A stretch of DNA of 64,000 nt from Enoplosus armatus. Lineage: Eukaryota; Chordata; Actinopteri; Centrarchiformes; Enoplosidae. The translations under genes and the position numbers were made by a program. Each line of letters begins with the position of its first letter. The stretch's first letter is position 1. Shown piece by piece: positions 39,601 through 52,060 of this stretch. A model generated the notes under the pieces. The model did no database searches. It had not been told where the DNA came from and saw nothing but the letters and a program-made list of their open reading frames with translations. The DNA lies in the NCBI RefSeq assembly GCF_043641665.1, contig NC_092184.1:22457108-22521107 (forward strand). The letters run 5' to 3'.

Positions 39601-41264
39601 GTCTGGTGAAAATGTACCTCCAAATTTGGTGATTCTGAAGGATTAACTGAAGGATTAACTTCTCTGATTTCTTAAGTTGAATAAAGCATTAAAAAAGTAT
39701 GCTTGTTAAAGTAAAAATCATTTAAAAATACATTGTACAGAGACAGTAGGCCATAATTAATGGATCCATCCATTTATCCACTTCGCAGTCTATGTTAGGC
39801 CCATTTATGATTCCATAGATGCACAATTTATATTTGCTAACATCTGCACTTGACCCCTCTCTCACTAATCACTGTTTTATTAGGCAGCTCCAGCTTCCTT
39901 CATGTTCAGAGGTCTAGCATGACGTACGCCATTCCACGTCTTTTACACCACCATTGATTTCCAGTATCCTCTCGATGTCAGCCTTCGGCCCGCTCACCCC
40001 GAGCATCATACATCACCTGACATTAAGGCTTCACCTTTTATATCTCTCGCCTTATATCATCATATCCCTCACAGACACCTCTGCCTTTACGGCTCTTTCA
40101 GCCCCTCTGATTTCAAACTGATGCCTCTGTGAATTGCCACTTATCTTCCCTTGTGGGAAAGACTGTTATATTTTTGAAGATATTTCTTAGTATGGGAGAG
40201 GGTTTTAAAGATTTATTAGCCTTTTTAGATCATGCGAGCATCTGCCTTCCTTGAATCCTCCTCTTTCAACTATGCGGCCTGGGCGTAGATGTGTGAATCA
40301 GTCAAGATGTCACTTTGATGCTTTGTAAATCCGGCTCCTCTCTTTTGACTTTCCTTAGATGGAGGTATAAGAATCTCATAATATCTTTTGGAAATCGTAT
40401 GCGTTCACTGTTCTCTCCGGGGCTCTTTGAGACAGGAATAGACTGATGAAGTGTGTGACTGCCTCCACAGTAATTACATGATGAATGCGTTCATTCTGTG
40501 TGTAGCCCCGAGCAGTGAATAGCTCATCTGATTATTGAGGGGCGTGTTCTTTGTATGTGTACATATGTGTGTGTGTGTGTGTGTGCGCTTGTAGGAAGAC
40601 ATGAGAATAGACTGAAACAAAGAATCTCAAAGAAAGAGGACAGCAGTGTGTGTTATTAACTCTCCGTGACTCTGCTGAACTTGCACCCAAATCTGATGTC
40701 TCAATGAATGAATCATAGCAGGTTCCCACGTACAAAAACTGTAGCTAACCTGGCACTCCTCGTGAGAGTCTTGTTTTAGTTGGGCGCCACGCTCCACCTA
40801 CTGCGTCACTTTCAACCACACATTCAGAAATATTGAGCCAGCTGCCAGTTTGCTATTCCTGCGACAACACCATTTCTCTCTGCTTTGAGTGAAACATTAG
40901 GCTAACACATCGGGCCTTCAACATTTTAAGCCCCCTTAGATGGATGTTAAGCTCCATTAATAATACCGCGGTCTTGCTTTCCAGCTCATATGGATTTTCC
41001 TTCACAGACGGGATACAGCGCGAGAGACAGAGAGTGACGGAGCTACAGAGAGTGCAAGATGGATCATAGAAGAATAATGTACAATAGCTCCCATATCTAG
41101 AATCCCTGAATGTACATTACTGTAAGCCTCCAAGGGCTGGACTTTAGCAAACCTATCTGTGTTGTATTTGTAGGAAGCACACAGAATGCAACTACTATAG
41201 TAGTGTCTCAGATCCAGCTCTAACTGGGAGCCAGAAGATCCCTATGCCTTTTAACCTTGCAGCA
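36632..41264. other. non-coding stretch
   Basis: No exon recognised. It contains the G-quadruplex motif at 36941-36967 and a purine-rich patch near 37190-37330. The tandem unit tgaaggattaac occurs twice near 39637-39660, and a short GT run lies at 40566-40584. Unique-looking sequence at about 38040-38600 and 40200-40500 is free of simple repeats and could hold regulatory DNA, but nothing specific is visible. Confidence 0.6.
36941..36967 (+). other. G-quadruplex-forming motif
   Basis: Five runs of four to six G separated by single T loops. This matches the G4 consensus with the shortest possible loops, a type known to form stable parallel quadruplexes. Two further G4 runs lie just upstream at 36920-36930. 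Confidence 0.85.
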
Positions 41265-41272
41265 GTAATATA

Positions 41273-42069
41273 CAGTGGTGGAATGTAACTATGTACATTT
41301 ACTCAGGCACAGTACTTTAGTGTAATTAGAGTTTTTTCATAAATTGCGGGGCTAGCAGTTTGATCCCCATCTCCTCCTGTGCATGTGCTGTACCAATGTT
41401 CATGCTGGTGTGTGTGTTGATGAATGAGAGGCAAATTGTAAAGTGCTTTGGATAAAAGCGTTATATAAATACAGTCCCTTTACCTTCACCTCTATTCCAC
41501 CACGTTACTGTGGAAAATATTGCACTTGTTTACTCCCCTACATTTATCTGACAAGAGTTGGTACTAATTATATTTCAAATTAAAATGTTACATACAAACA
41601 TATGATTATCTGATATGATGCATCGCAGCAGATCAAACCGCACAACAGTCGGGGCTCAGATTGTGCTTCGGTGAATATTTCCAAACAAATGTGCAATTTA
41701 TCAAATGACAAAGTAATTGCCACACAGTTGACCTGTGGCCTTTGGGGCCTCTAAGGGTTTGGGGGCAGTTGCTCGCTTTGCTCTGTTGGTAATCCTTGTA
41801 AAGTATAAAAGCTAGTTAAAATCATCATCCAGCTCTTGACTAAGTCACAACATTAAAAAACTGCTTAGGTGTTAGTGCAACAGCACTAGTAATAAAAAAA
41901 ATAATAATATATGAGACACAGACAGGAGCCATTGTGCTGCAAAATTAGTACTTTTACTTTCAAGACTTCTTTCACATTTTGAAAGAATTTTGCTGATAAT
42001 ACTTCTGCACTTTCAGTTTCATTATGTTGGTACTCTTACTTAACTAAAGGATCTGAAAACCCACCACTG
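41273..42069. mobile_element. non-autonomous hAT-type DNA transposon with 8-bp target duplication
   Basis: The element starts cagtggtgg and ends ccaccactg (9-base terminal inverted repeat). It is flanked on both sides by an identical 8-base direct repeat, gtaatata, at 41265-41272 and 42070-42077. An 8-bp duplication with CAGTG-like ends is the hallmark of the hAT superfamily. Interior phrases such as actcaggcacagtactttag, ccctacatttatctgacaag and ttttgctgataatacttctg match a repeat I recall as abundant in teleosts. No transposase frame exists. A foreign segment with a SINE-like tail interrupts it at about 41345-41490. Confidence 0.9.
41345..41490 (+). mobile_element. SINE-like fragment nested inside the hAT element
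   Basis: The sequence breaks the hAT element and ends with gtaaagtgctttggataaaa followed by gcgttatataaatacagtcc. This resembles the 3' tail of tRNA-derived or LINE-mobilised repeats recalled from fish. gtttgatccccat near its start weakly resembles a B-box. The exact insertion ends were not resolved. Confidence 0.55.
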
Positions 42070-42404
42070 GTAATATAACAACGCTCTCATATAGTTTGTA
42101 TAAAAGACACACATGACCACAGTCATACACAAACATGGCCACACACATACTCAGTCCGCCTCTGAGGCCCAGAACCAGCTCGCTGCCTGTCAGTCAGGCC
42201 CTGAGGAGCCTCAGTGGACCCTCGCGCACACAAAGACGTGCAGAAAAGATCAATGGGCTCGCGTTTATCGAGCAACATATCCCCCCTCCCTCCCACACAC
42301 AAGCACACACCATCATCCCCACCACCGAGTCTCCGACCTGCCCCTCGACAGCCGACGTACTGAAGGTATTGATTTCCTCATATTAACGCAGCCTTCATGA
42401 AAAG

Positions 42405-42520
42405 CCCCAGGCAGCAGAGGAGAAGAGAGAAGAGGAGGGAGCGAAGAAGAGAAAGATGAGAAAAAAAAAGAAGGGAGCTGGAGGAGATATGAGGAGATGG
42501 GGAGGAAGAGGAGGAGTGTA
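42405..42520 (+). repeat. purine-rich tract
   Basis: About 115 bases almost entirely a and g (gaagagagaagaggaggga, aggaagaggaggag). Low complexity; no coding signal. Confidence 0.8.
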
Positions 42521-43714
42521 AAGAAACGCCTGGCGCCTCTGATACTGCACATCACGCTTTAAAAGATTCCCATGTCAGATATAAGCGAGGTCCAAATTTC
42601 AGTACATGCCCCGGCCTTTGAAATGTTAAAAATGAATAGCTTGAACTGAACTTGTGATATGGTGCGATATGCACGATTCACATGCTCTTCTGAGGAGATA
42701 GGGGATGGTAGTTTCCAGTGAAGCTTACAGTACACTGCCTTAATGATTAATATTTAGCACAGAATATGAATTGAACAGACATGGATTTGTGTGGATAAGT
42801 GGATACCCACCTATGTTTGCTCCGTATCTCTAATTGGGCCGTGTCTCTTTGGATACACATAGTCACCAATGTTTTCCTTCACTTTTTTTCCTTAATGAAA
42901 ACTGTTCACCTTTGGAAACCAATATAACCACTATGAATCCACAATTATCAAAGGCCCTGTTGTCCACAAAGAATCCAACTACAAGAAAGAAAGCCTGCCT
43001 TTCAGGTCTACAGGTGTCTTACTGTCGTAGTCACAAGAAGTGACAGCTTGGGTGGAGCATCACTATGAAAAGAATCTTTACAATCCTACGGTCCACACTG
43101 TGTCCCTGGTCCTTCAGCTCTATTAGGAGTAAAACTTTGGGGTAACTTATTTATTTTAGTCTGCGGTTTGCCCGCTGGCTCTTTCTATATTCTCTGCCCA
43201 TTGTGCATGCATCTTACCCAGCTTAAATCCGAAGATTAAATGAAACTCACCACACTAAACATCTCAAAATAAAGCTGTAACACCATTTCACTTGTCCTCT
43301 CATTTATTCCAATCAGGTAAAGACTTTTAAGAGTCTGGCTAAGAGTGGCTAAGATGGAGGCAGCTCTGTAATCAGTATTTGACTGACAGAAGAATGCGGT
43401 CATGTTGGGGTGTCTGAAACATTAGTGTGTTTGGAGGTGGGGTGGATCTGTCCGCCCAGCCTAATGGGCAGCACGTGCGGCTCCTCACTCATCAGCTGTT
43501 ACTCTTCTGCCTTTCTTGCCTTGTGCTAGCTCTCACACGCTTTTCTCTCTGTCATGCACACACACTCGTTTTCACTAATTTCCCTCTTTTCATTGCAAAC
43601 TCTCTCTTTGTGGAGGAGTAGGAGTAGGAGGCGTGTTTGCCAGCCATATGGCAGTGCCAGGGGCGTCCGGAGCAGATGTGCTCGGCATTGGGGCTCTGCT
43701 CCATCAAGCACATG

Positions 43715-43717
<3 letters not shown>

Positions 43718-43752
<35 letters not shown>
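43718..43752. repeat. (CA)n microsatellite
   Basis: About 35 bases of a/c alternation. Confidence 0.95.
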
Positions 43753-43754
<2 letters not shown>

Positions 43755-44372
43755 CTTACAAAGCGCCTGTTACCGAGGAAGAGGTCACTGACTGACAACA
43801 GCATTATCTAACTCCCAAAGTGCAGCCACGCTGGCTGCAGGAGCGACTAAACCTACAGTGAGCGTAAACCTCCGAGTTCTCAATGGGGCTTTAAATCAGT
43901 GAGTGCCTCCCTCAAAATGTTATTCAGCATTTTATAGTCCATATGTAGTAGTGCTGTGTTTCTGGCTTAAAGCTGTGATTCCTGTTATAATACACATCAA
44001 TTTGGTAACCTAATTAGAAGTAATTTTGAGTATTTAAAAGTAGAGACGCTTGTATAATGTGATGCAATCCGAGCACAGCACTGAAATAAATATTCCTTTT
44101 GTGATGCTTGTAGGCCAACAGGATATCACAGTTTGTCAGAAAAGTTAAGTATCATGACTTTTGATGTGTGAGTGTGCTGAAAGCTGGTCAAAGAGTTGCC
44201 TCTGACAAAACTCAGTGATCAGAGTTTGGTGCTTTTGACTTCCTGGTTCTTTTGCTGTCTGGGAAAGAGCCCTCGTTGCCTTAAGAGCGCCGACTCAGCG
44301 TGTTTGTGTTGATTTTATTAGAGCTGTTTTTTGCTGAATAGTAGAACGGTGGAGGTGTGTGCGTCTTTGTGA

Positions 44373-44400
44373 GTGTGTGTGTGTGTGTGTGCGTGTGTGT
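44373..44400. repeat. (GT)n microsatellite with one interruption
   Basis: g/t alternation broken by one c. Confidence 0.92.
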
Positions 44401-45383
44401 TACAGTACAGTAAAGTTTCCTCTGAATGAAATGGGATGTAAATTTGACCAGTGTGCAGAATGAGAATATCGGCTGGTTCCAAGTGTTTGCTGAGCCAGCG
44501 TTTGACCTACATCAAACATCCAAAAGCAGAATAAGTTAGAAAGCATCACCATGCTGGTCAACACCTAGGCACAAGCACACATCAAAGGGTTCAAGCGAAA
44601 CAGACGAAAATCCCCCACACAGAAGCACTTTTTTTGAGTTTCACGCAAATGAGTATTTCAAATGTGCCTCAGTTTATTATTTACGTCAGATTAGTAGAAG
44701 TAGATCAGAGCTGGTTATATACAATAACGATGATGACAAATGTCCATAGATGAGATCATTTCATCAGCTCTGACATAACGTCATACTCAGACGACTCAGA
44801 GATTATTTTTTTTCTATTTCCTGTAACAAAAGGTATCAACTGAGTTACATGTAAACTCATTTTGTGATGCAATAAATTTAATAGGAAGAGGCTGAGCTTT
44901 GCTATTATTAGAAATGCTTATGTTTTGCCAGTCATGTAATGAAATAGCATAATATGGTTTTCTCTCATATCACTTCCCGTATGTGTGTATTTGCAAAATG
45001 CCATCCATGCATGAGTGCACTTTTCACAGAGAGTGCATGTTTACACAAAACTGGAAATGGGAAATGTCTATTTGAAAAGAATCCGTTTCAGCCCATCGCT
45101 CTTTTTTTCCAGGATCAAATGAATCAAAAGATGACGGTGCTGATCTGTAAATGGTGTCACTAAATGAGGCAGCAGAGAGAAAACAGCGATTTGTGAATCA
45201 GATTAAAATGGCTTTGGAAGGAATCGATAGTTGTTGTTATTCCTTCTCCAAATAACAACACGCATCACTTGGCTGGTCGTATGTCATGGCGGAGGCAGCT
45301 GAGAGCAGCTGTCCGCAGGGAGATCACAAACCTTTTTGACACTGGGGCAAAAAAGTTTGGGGCAAGTGTGTGTTTTTGACTGT

Positions 45384-45385
<2 letters not shown>

Positions 45386-45427
<42 letters not shown>
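45386..45427. repeat. (GT)n microsatellite
   Basis: About 42 bases of g/t alternation. Confidence 0.95.
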
Positions 45428-45428
<1 letters not shown>

Positions 45429-48018
45429 ACAGCTGGTGAAGTGCAGTCAATGGGTTCTCTTTCAAATATAGCACAAGTGTGACAAGACCGATCTTACATA
45501 TAGAGTGTCTAAGTGTGTACAAATATAATTTATGCCTCGGTTAGTTGTTTTTACTAATCATGAGGAATGGAGGAAGGTCCGATAACATGAAGGAAGAAGA
45601 AGAGATGAAAGAGAGAAAGACAGGTCACGAAGGACACCATTTTGCATTTCCATGCAAGAGATGTCGAAGTAAGACGTAGCGGCAACTCCTGTGGGGAAAT
45701 GGCCTTGGTCTGGTCCTTCTGTTCCCTACAGTCCTCTGACTGACTCCATTCCTGTCTGACTGACTGACATCCTGCTGTCCTCAGAAAATACACTCTAATT
45801 CAGGACTGGTCAGGACACCCTGCCTCTGCTAGCACTATGGCTTTAGAGATGCATTAATACCTGGTTTCTGCTGACAGATGGCATGCTAACAGGCTAAAAT
45901 ACAACATTGGTACCAGAGAATTTTCTCAATTCTACTAATCTGATCCTCCTAAAAAAACAACATGAAAAAAATGTAGCCTATTTTTGTAGAAAGCTACTAG
46001 TTTAATAAATAAACATGACACTAATGTCCTGATCTGAGTAGTATCTCTAAGTAATAGTTTATAACAGCTAACTGCGTGTTGAGAATTTGCAGTTAAAGAG
46101 GTGTATTGGTGCATCATCTTCTCACACTTTCCTCATTTTTTGTATGTGTTTGTGTGTATTTCCTCTCTCCACTCTCCTGGTCTTGGGTTAAACAGGTTCC
46201 TGTCACCCCATCACTTACCCTGACTTCACATTCATTCATCTCCACCTCTATTTGCCAAGACACACTACCCACTACAAGTCTTACATTGCGCTGTTCTGTA
46301 TTATATAGTTGCCTGACAAATGAAACACCCTTACTGTATGTATTTGATCTAAAATGCAGGTACTGTATACTCAGGTCCACAGTCCCAGGAAGCAATCAGT
46401 TCAGTCACAGTATGAGACAACAACACCATGTGAGTGTGGAGCAGGGTGTTCAGTGTCACTCTCAGCAAAACTTACCTAAAGAAAGGTAAAAAACTAAACA
46501 AACAGTGGAGTTAAGGTATAACTTTAAGACTCTAGTAGTCTGTCTTTCTTTTGACTTTGTAGTTATTAAGAAATAATCATATCTTAAGCTAAAGATTCTT
46601 AAATCAAACTGTTTTAGAATATCTGAATCAGATGTGACACCGGACTTTGCCCCCCCCAGCCTCAGCTGTACGTTCCACTCTTGCTCTCTGCTTCCCTCTG
46701 ATAATACACATCGGTGGCACTGAGTTGAGCGAGGGTTCATCCTGAAGGTGAGCCTCACAGGGACTCAGACAGAAGATAAATCATTACGGGCCCTTATTGC
46801 CGGAGAACTGTACTGACCAAATCACCTCGCAGAAGCGCTGCTGCTCCCAGGTGGCCTCGCCGGTGTTGGCGGGCTTAAAATCACTGTCTTCATTTGAGCT
46901 GCTGTAGTGAAGGAGAGGAAGAAAGCGCAATATATACTAAGGGGGGAGATCAAACCTGGGAGAATAAGTGAGAAAAGAAACAAAGAAAAGAACAAAGAGT
47001 AAGACAATTAATAGAGAGAGAAATATCTGCCTACAAGCCAATTACTAACTAAGGGGCATCAGACAAGGTTACCTTAGGCTAAATGCTGGTTCCAGGAATA
47101 GTCCTCTGGTATTAGCTGCTGGCTGGCGCTGTGAGGCTCTGGCTGGCTGACTGAGAAGCTTAGATTGTATTTATGTTAACCTGTGCCGTGCAGACAGTGA
47201 ATAGAGTGCCAGGAGTCTGGCTTTACCTGCCGACATGTAGTACAGAGAGGGACACGGCGCTGCTTTTCCACAACACAGCAGTTTCAGGGCCCAGTGGTTT
47301 CACTGAGGGGGTTTAATACAGAAAACTTTGAGATGATACTTTTGTAATAGTTTTTGGGGAAATGTACCTTTCCAAAACAACACACATGGTTTGAATTGTT
47401 TAAGGGTAAAAAAACCTAATGCAATTCATGCAATAAATAAAAATATTTAAGTACGAATTACAGGTACTTTGGAGTGCTGTTATCTTGCTAACTCTTACCT
47501 CTATACTAGCTATACCTACATAACAGACATGGAGACACGCTGTGCTGCTTCATTTGGACATCTTTGGCAGAACCAGGCCGTTGTCACCCACTTAAAAGGG
47601 ACTTGAGGATGGCGGCTGCCAAATAGCAAAACAGAGCCCTTTGCCAATCATGTCATCTTACTGGCAGATCAGTATGCTTGCCAGGATGTTAGATTTACAT
47701 GCAGACACTGTGACAGGTTTGCCAAACATGCAAGTCTGACAGGGAATGGAGTCACTACACACAGAGACGGTATGAAGGCTGCGAGGTGGCTGGTGGCTGA
47801 CAGGAACAGAGTCTGTTTCTTTGGGGAAATCCAGGTCTGGTTCCTCAGCTGTCATTTGGAACAACATACTGAGCAACATGTGCTGGCAATTTGCAAAGCA
47901 GCATGTTTTGTTGCTGTATGCTGTATGAGCAAGCATGGGAGTGACGATTTTGATTAGAGCTGTATATTTGTGATTAGTGTACTCCACTGGAGTTGGTACT
48001 TGATGTTTTTTGGACATT

Positions 48019-48044
48019 GTGTGTGTGTGTGTGTGTGTGTGTGT
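48019..48044. repeat. (GT)n microsatellite
   Basis: About 26 bases of g/t alternation. Confidence 0.94.
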
Positions 48045-49019
48045 AGCTGTGTCCAGGGCTGCATGTGCAGAGCCATCTGTTTGCTGCTTTAGCAGTAGTC
48101 TTCCAGTGCCCAGGCTTATCTGTGCACGAGGGCAGTGGCCTACTTTAACCTTCTGCTCACTCAGTGCACACAGTGGAACACACTAGGTTGGTTGATCACC
48201 CGTCAGCTTGTTCACAATAACTTTCCCCATTTTATTTGCATAAGTCATTTGTCTTTAGATAGTTTTAAAGTTAAAAATAGTATTCACCACTCTACGGGAG
48301 GAGTAATTCATATATAGTATGTCACACCCTTTAACTGCCAATTATAGTTATTTTCTTGTATGCATCCCTTTTTTTAATCTTGCTTATTTAAAAAAAACAA
48401 CTTATTGTGCAACTTTGAGTATAGGGCGGTAGAGTGATCATGTGTGCTCATTCCAGAGAAACACACATCAACCTACAGTAGTCAGCTGCAAACAGGCCGT
48501 CTCATGATGAGTGAGTGGTGACGTTCAACTACCGCTGTGATGAGTGCAACATAAGACCAGACTAATCTAAGTGTAAATAAGGAGTGGAATAACCTTCTGG
48601 TGAGTTATCATCACAACTCAAAACACCACCAATATTATTTAAAACAGCATGAATCACATCTGTGTTGCTTTTACAGAATCTATCTAAATGTAATATGTTT
48701 GCAGTGTATTATGAATTAATTAATAGATATGGTTTAGCTAAAATGAGAGAACTCTAGCCCCTTCAAATACAAATGTGACAGACTCTCCATTAATGATTGT
48801 GAGACTGGGGCTGTAAGATGTAAGCAAATAATGTGTCCAGTGCTACATGCTATAGCTCATATGTGGGCTATGAGGCCTTGTGTTTATAGCGGTAGTGCAT
48901 TAGGAGCACAGTAAGCTGGGCTAGTCAGAATCAGTACAGTTTAGAGGAGAGTATTAAGCTATGTAGGCTAGTCAGTAGGCCCTGTTAGGGAGTTGGCTGA
49001 TGTGGCTAATAGGTCAACT

Positions 49020-49200
49020 AGGAGGGGCGGGGCAGGGGATGAGGGGGAGGATGAGCAAGAGATTTTTAAGGCTCTTTCATTGGGTAAGGGTTTGCCGGAC
49101 GGACTGAGGAGGGAAAAATGGAGGAGAAGGGAGGAGAAGAGAGGAGGGGAAAGAAAAGGAAATGAAAGGAAAGGAAAGGAAAGGAAAGGAGGGATTAAAT
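49020..49200 (+). repeat. purine-rich tract with (GGAAA)n core
   Basis: A first G-rich part (ggaggggcggggcagggg) is followed by a nearly pure purine stretch at 49108-49192. The latter includes consecutive ggaaa units around 49160-49188. Low complexity. Confidence 0.85.
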
Positions 49201-49810
49201 GGGCCGAGTCATGTGAGGAAAACCTCTGGCAGACGTTAAGCTGACATCATCGTCATCATCATCATCAAGTTCCCTTTGACCCACCAAAATCCCTCACCCA
49301 ATGAGTGTGAATTTTTTACAAATAATAGAGAACAATGGAGTTTTACAAGCAGAGTTTAACCTGCATGCATGCCATAAATTTCCATTTGTTGTAGTTTTGA
49401 TCGTGCAATTATAGTAAGATATACACCTCTGAACTAGGACAGTGCATGCAGGCAGAAGCTGAAGAGATTTCTTCAGCTTTATTTAATGCAGTTCTTTAGT
49501 AAGCAACATTTGTGCACTGTGTACACAGTAGACCGGACCAACATTCGCTTCTTTGTGAAATATGAATGAGGACCTTTTATAATATGCTCCCTGTGGACTA
49601 CGGTTATAAACAGGCCTGTCCTGAAGGTTTGGTTTGTTTACTCTGATGTGTAACGTCCTCTTTCAGCCTAAAGTGAGTATTAGGTTTATTCCAATCAGGA
49701 GTAGCCTGAGTGGTTATTAAAAAGATTATATGAGTTTATATGTTATGTGTAGCACCAAGAGCTTGGCAGGTAGATGGACAGCATAGCTTGCATCAGATGC
49801 TGACGGACAG

Positions 49811-50221
49811 ATTGACATTTTGGAAAACAGGTTTCTTTTTCTTGCTGAGAATTAGTTGAGAAGATTGATGGCCCACGTCTGAACATTAAATACAAAGCTA
49901 CAGCCAGCCGCTGGTTAGCTTAGCTCCAAAGCTAACAAAGTCCACCTACCAACACCTCTTAAAGTTGTGGCCTTTGCATGGGCAAACTGACTTCCTGTTG
50001 GAGTTCAGGAAGTCACTGCCAAGTAATAGTCCAGCACATACACCCACGTAAAACTACCAGTTGTTTTTACACTAGTTATTTTGTACGGATTAAACAAACA
50101 AGATGCGACATGTTGGTGAATTGCGCTTCCCCCTTTTTTTTTGACATCATTCTTCTCAAATAACTCTCTGCAAGAAAACAAAACAAAAAAAGTGCATTTC
50201 CTGAAATGTCTATTCCATTAA
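49811..50221. mobile_element. foldback MITE-like repeat, copy C (both arms)
   Basis: The left arm gacattttggaaaacaggtt, then cttgctgagaattagttgag, mirrors the right arm, whose reverse complement reads gacatttcaggaaatgcact, then ttttcttgcagagag. Interior motifs shared with the family are aagctacagccagccgctgg, ctaccaacacctcttaaag, tagtccagcacat (reverse complement of the copy A centre) and tgtacggattaaacaaacaa. The right end abuts TTAA at 50218-50221; the left border is eroded. Confidence 0.78.
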
Positions 50222-51397
50222 AAACCTTTAATAATATAAAATCAGAAAGTAAGTAACCCTCAGAAAAGAAGAATGTCTTACCTTTGACAGTATACGGTAA
50301 TTAAATACCCTTTCAGGATGAAAAGTCAGTTGGTTTGTGACTTTATCTTTACCTCAGCAGTGCTTTGAGCGCGATGCTCGATGAGTTGCCATCAAGCAGC
50401 TGGGTACACAACTATACCACCTGAGTTTCCCATGGATGTCTTTGCTCGCTTGTTGGTTCGCCCTGGTGCCTCACGGGCAGCGTCAGCATCACAGGGTCCG
50501 CCATACACAAACACAGCTCATCACGAAGCCCCTGGGTGTACTGAAGGGGAATGGGACACAGAGCTCCGTTTGTGTGTGGGCACAGGTGTCGGTGCACATG
50601 AATCCATGTGTGGATGTGTTCATGCTTGTGTTTAATTTCATGCTTTTTTTTTTTTGTCCTTGCAGTAGATTCACCTCTAGCGTGGAGGTTAAAGCACTAA
50701 AAGCAATTGGCGTATGTGTCCGAAGAGAAAGTCTAAAAGGATGCAGATTAAACATGAAATGTGATCAGAGCTGCCAACTGTTACGCCTGAAGCAGGAGAT
50801 ACATGATTTTATGCTCGATCTCTCATCGCTCCCTCCTACTCTTCTCCTCTCACTTCTTAAGAGGTCTCACGCTCAGAGAAAACGCAGCTGAAAAAAGGTG
50901 GCTATCACGAATGAAACCGGCCGACTGTGATGTTTGTGATGTTGCTTTCTGGTTTAAGAATCTGAATATTATTGGTACAGTATGTCACGGGAAATGAGGT
51001 TTAAACCTCAAAACACAGATGAGGTAAATGGGTCTAGATTTGAAGAATTCAGACATTCACTGTTGCATGCAAAGAGGAAGAAACTTGGTTTCGTGTCAGA
51101 AAAAGAAGATGTATTTCACCTTTACATATGTATTGATGTGTGTTCTGTTGCCTTTCTGTAGTCAGGCTTTTAACAGCACCATCAATCATCTCACTTTAAC
51201 AGGTGTATGTACAGCATGTGTAGGTGTGTCTCAGTGTCTCTCTGTGTGTCCCATCCCATCCAGTGAAGCTGTGCCAGAGGCTCATCACATCACAGCATCA
51301 GGGGCATCTGTTTGAAACTGAAATAAAAGTAAAGCCTATGAATAAAAGAGCCACATGAATAAAAACACAGGATGCAAATGGCTTGCCAAGCAGGGAT

Positions 51398-51401
<4 letters not shown>

Positions 51402-51443
<42 letters not shown>

Positions 51444-51473
51444 TGTGTGAGTGAGAGAGAGAGAGAGAGAGAG
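51402..51473. repeat. compound (GT)n-(GA)n microsatellite
   Basis: g/t alternation from 51402 to 51440, a short variant, then g/a alternation to about 51473. Confidence 0.95.
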
Positions 51474-51572
51474 TGAGTGTTTGAGTGAGTGTGAGAGAGT
51501 GGAAGTGTTGTGGAACTGCATTTGTTCTCCATCCCATCATGGCTGCACCTTAGCTTGACTGAGTAAGCGCTC

Positions 51573-51580
51573 GCACACGC

Positions 51581-51629
<49 letters not shown>
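51573..51629. repeat. (CA)n microsatellite with imperfect start
   Basis: Begins with cgcacacg variants and continues as pure a/c alternation to 51629. It is inverted relative to the GT run 132 bases upstream. Confidence 0.95.
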
Positions 51630-51631
<2 letters not shown>

Positions 51632-51817
51632 TTTCCATGCTCTCTGAGGTGTATGGTTCTCTCATGCATTAATCAACAGCAGTTTTGACACTTGGCTCCC
51701 GAATGAGGAGAGAGAGCTGTTTTAACGGAGCCACGCTGTTGGTTCCCCCCTTCACTCCACAAGCACTGCTAGCGCTGCCTGGGGTGACTTTATCAATTAG
51801 GCCTCTCTGGAAACAGC

Positions 51818-52060
51818 AGCATCCATCCTCCTCCTTCTATCCTCCCCTTTTCTCTCTTTCTTCTGATTTATTCTTCCTCTCTGTGCCTCCCTGTCTGACT
51901 TCCGTGGCTCCCTTCTCATGGTGCACCCTTCTCTTTACTCGCTTTTCTCTTACTCGTCTTTGTCCTTTAACACACAAACTTTCTGCCCACCTGTCACACC
52001 ACTTGTCTCTTTCTTCTATACACTTTGTCCTTTGTTCCTTCCCTTCTTTTTACTTACTTT
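51818..52060. repeat. CT-rich tract
   Basis: Pyrimidine-dominated sequence. It keeps a 143-codon frame open with Ser, Leu and Phe bias only. Confidence 0.65.

Larger units (their letters stand above)
42078..49810. other. non-coding stretch
   Basis: No exon recognised in 7.7 kb. It contains a purine-rich tract (42405-42520), a CA repeat (43718-43752), GT repeats (44373-44400, 45386-45427, 48019-48044), and a GGAAA-rich tract (49020-49200) followed by an atc repeat near 49249. Remaining sequence is AT-rich and unremarkable. Confidence 0.6.

Noticed and set aside
50436..50891. 151-codon plus-strand frame
   Set aside because: Contains Cys-Val-type simple sequence and no recognisable domain; the start and the frame are not supported by any gene context.
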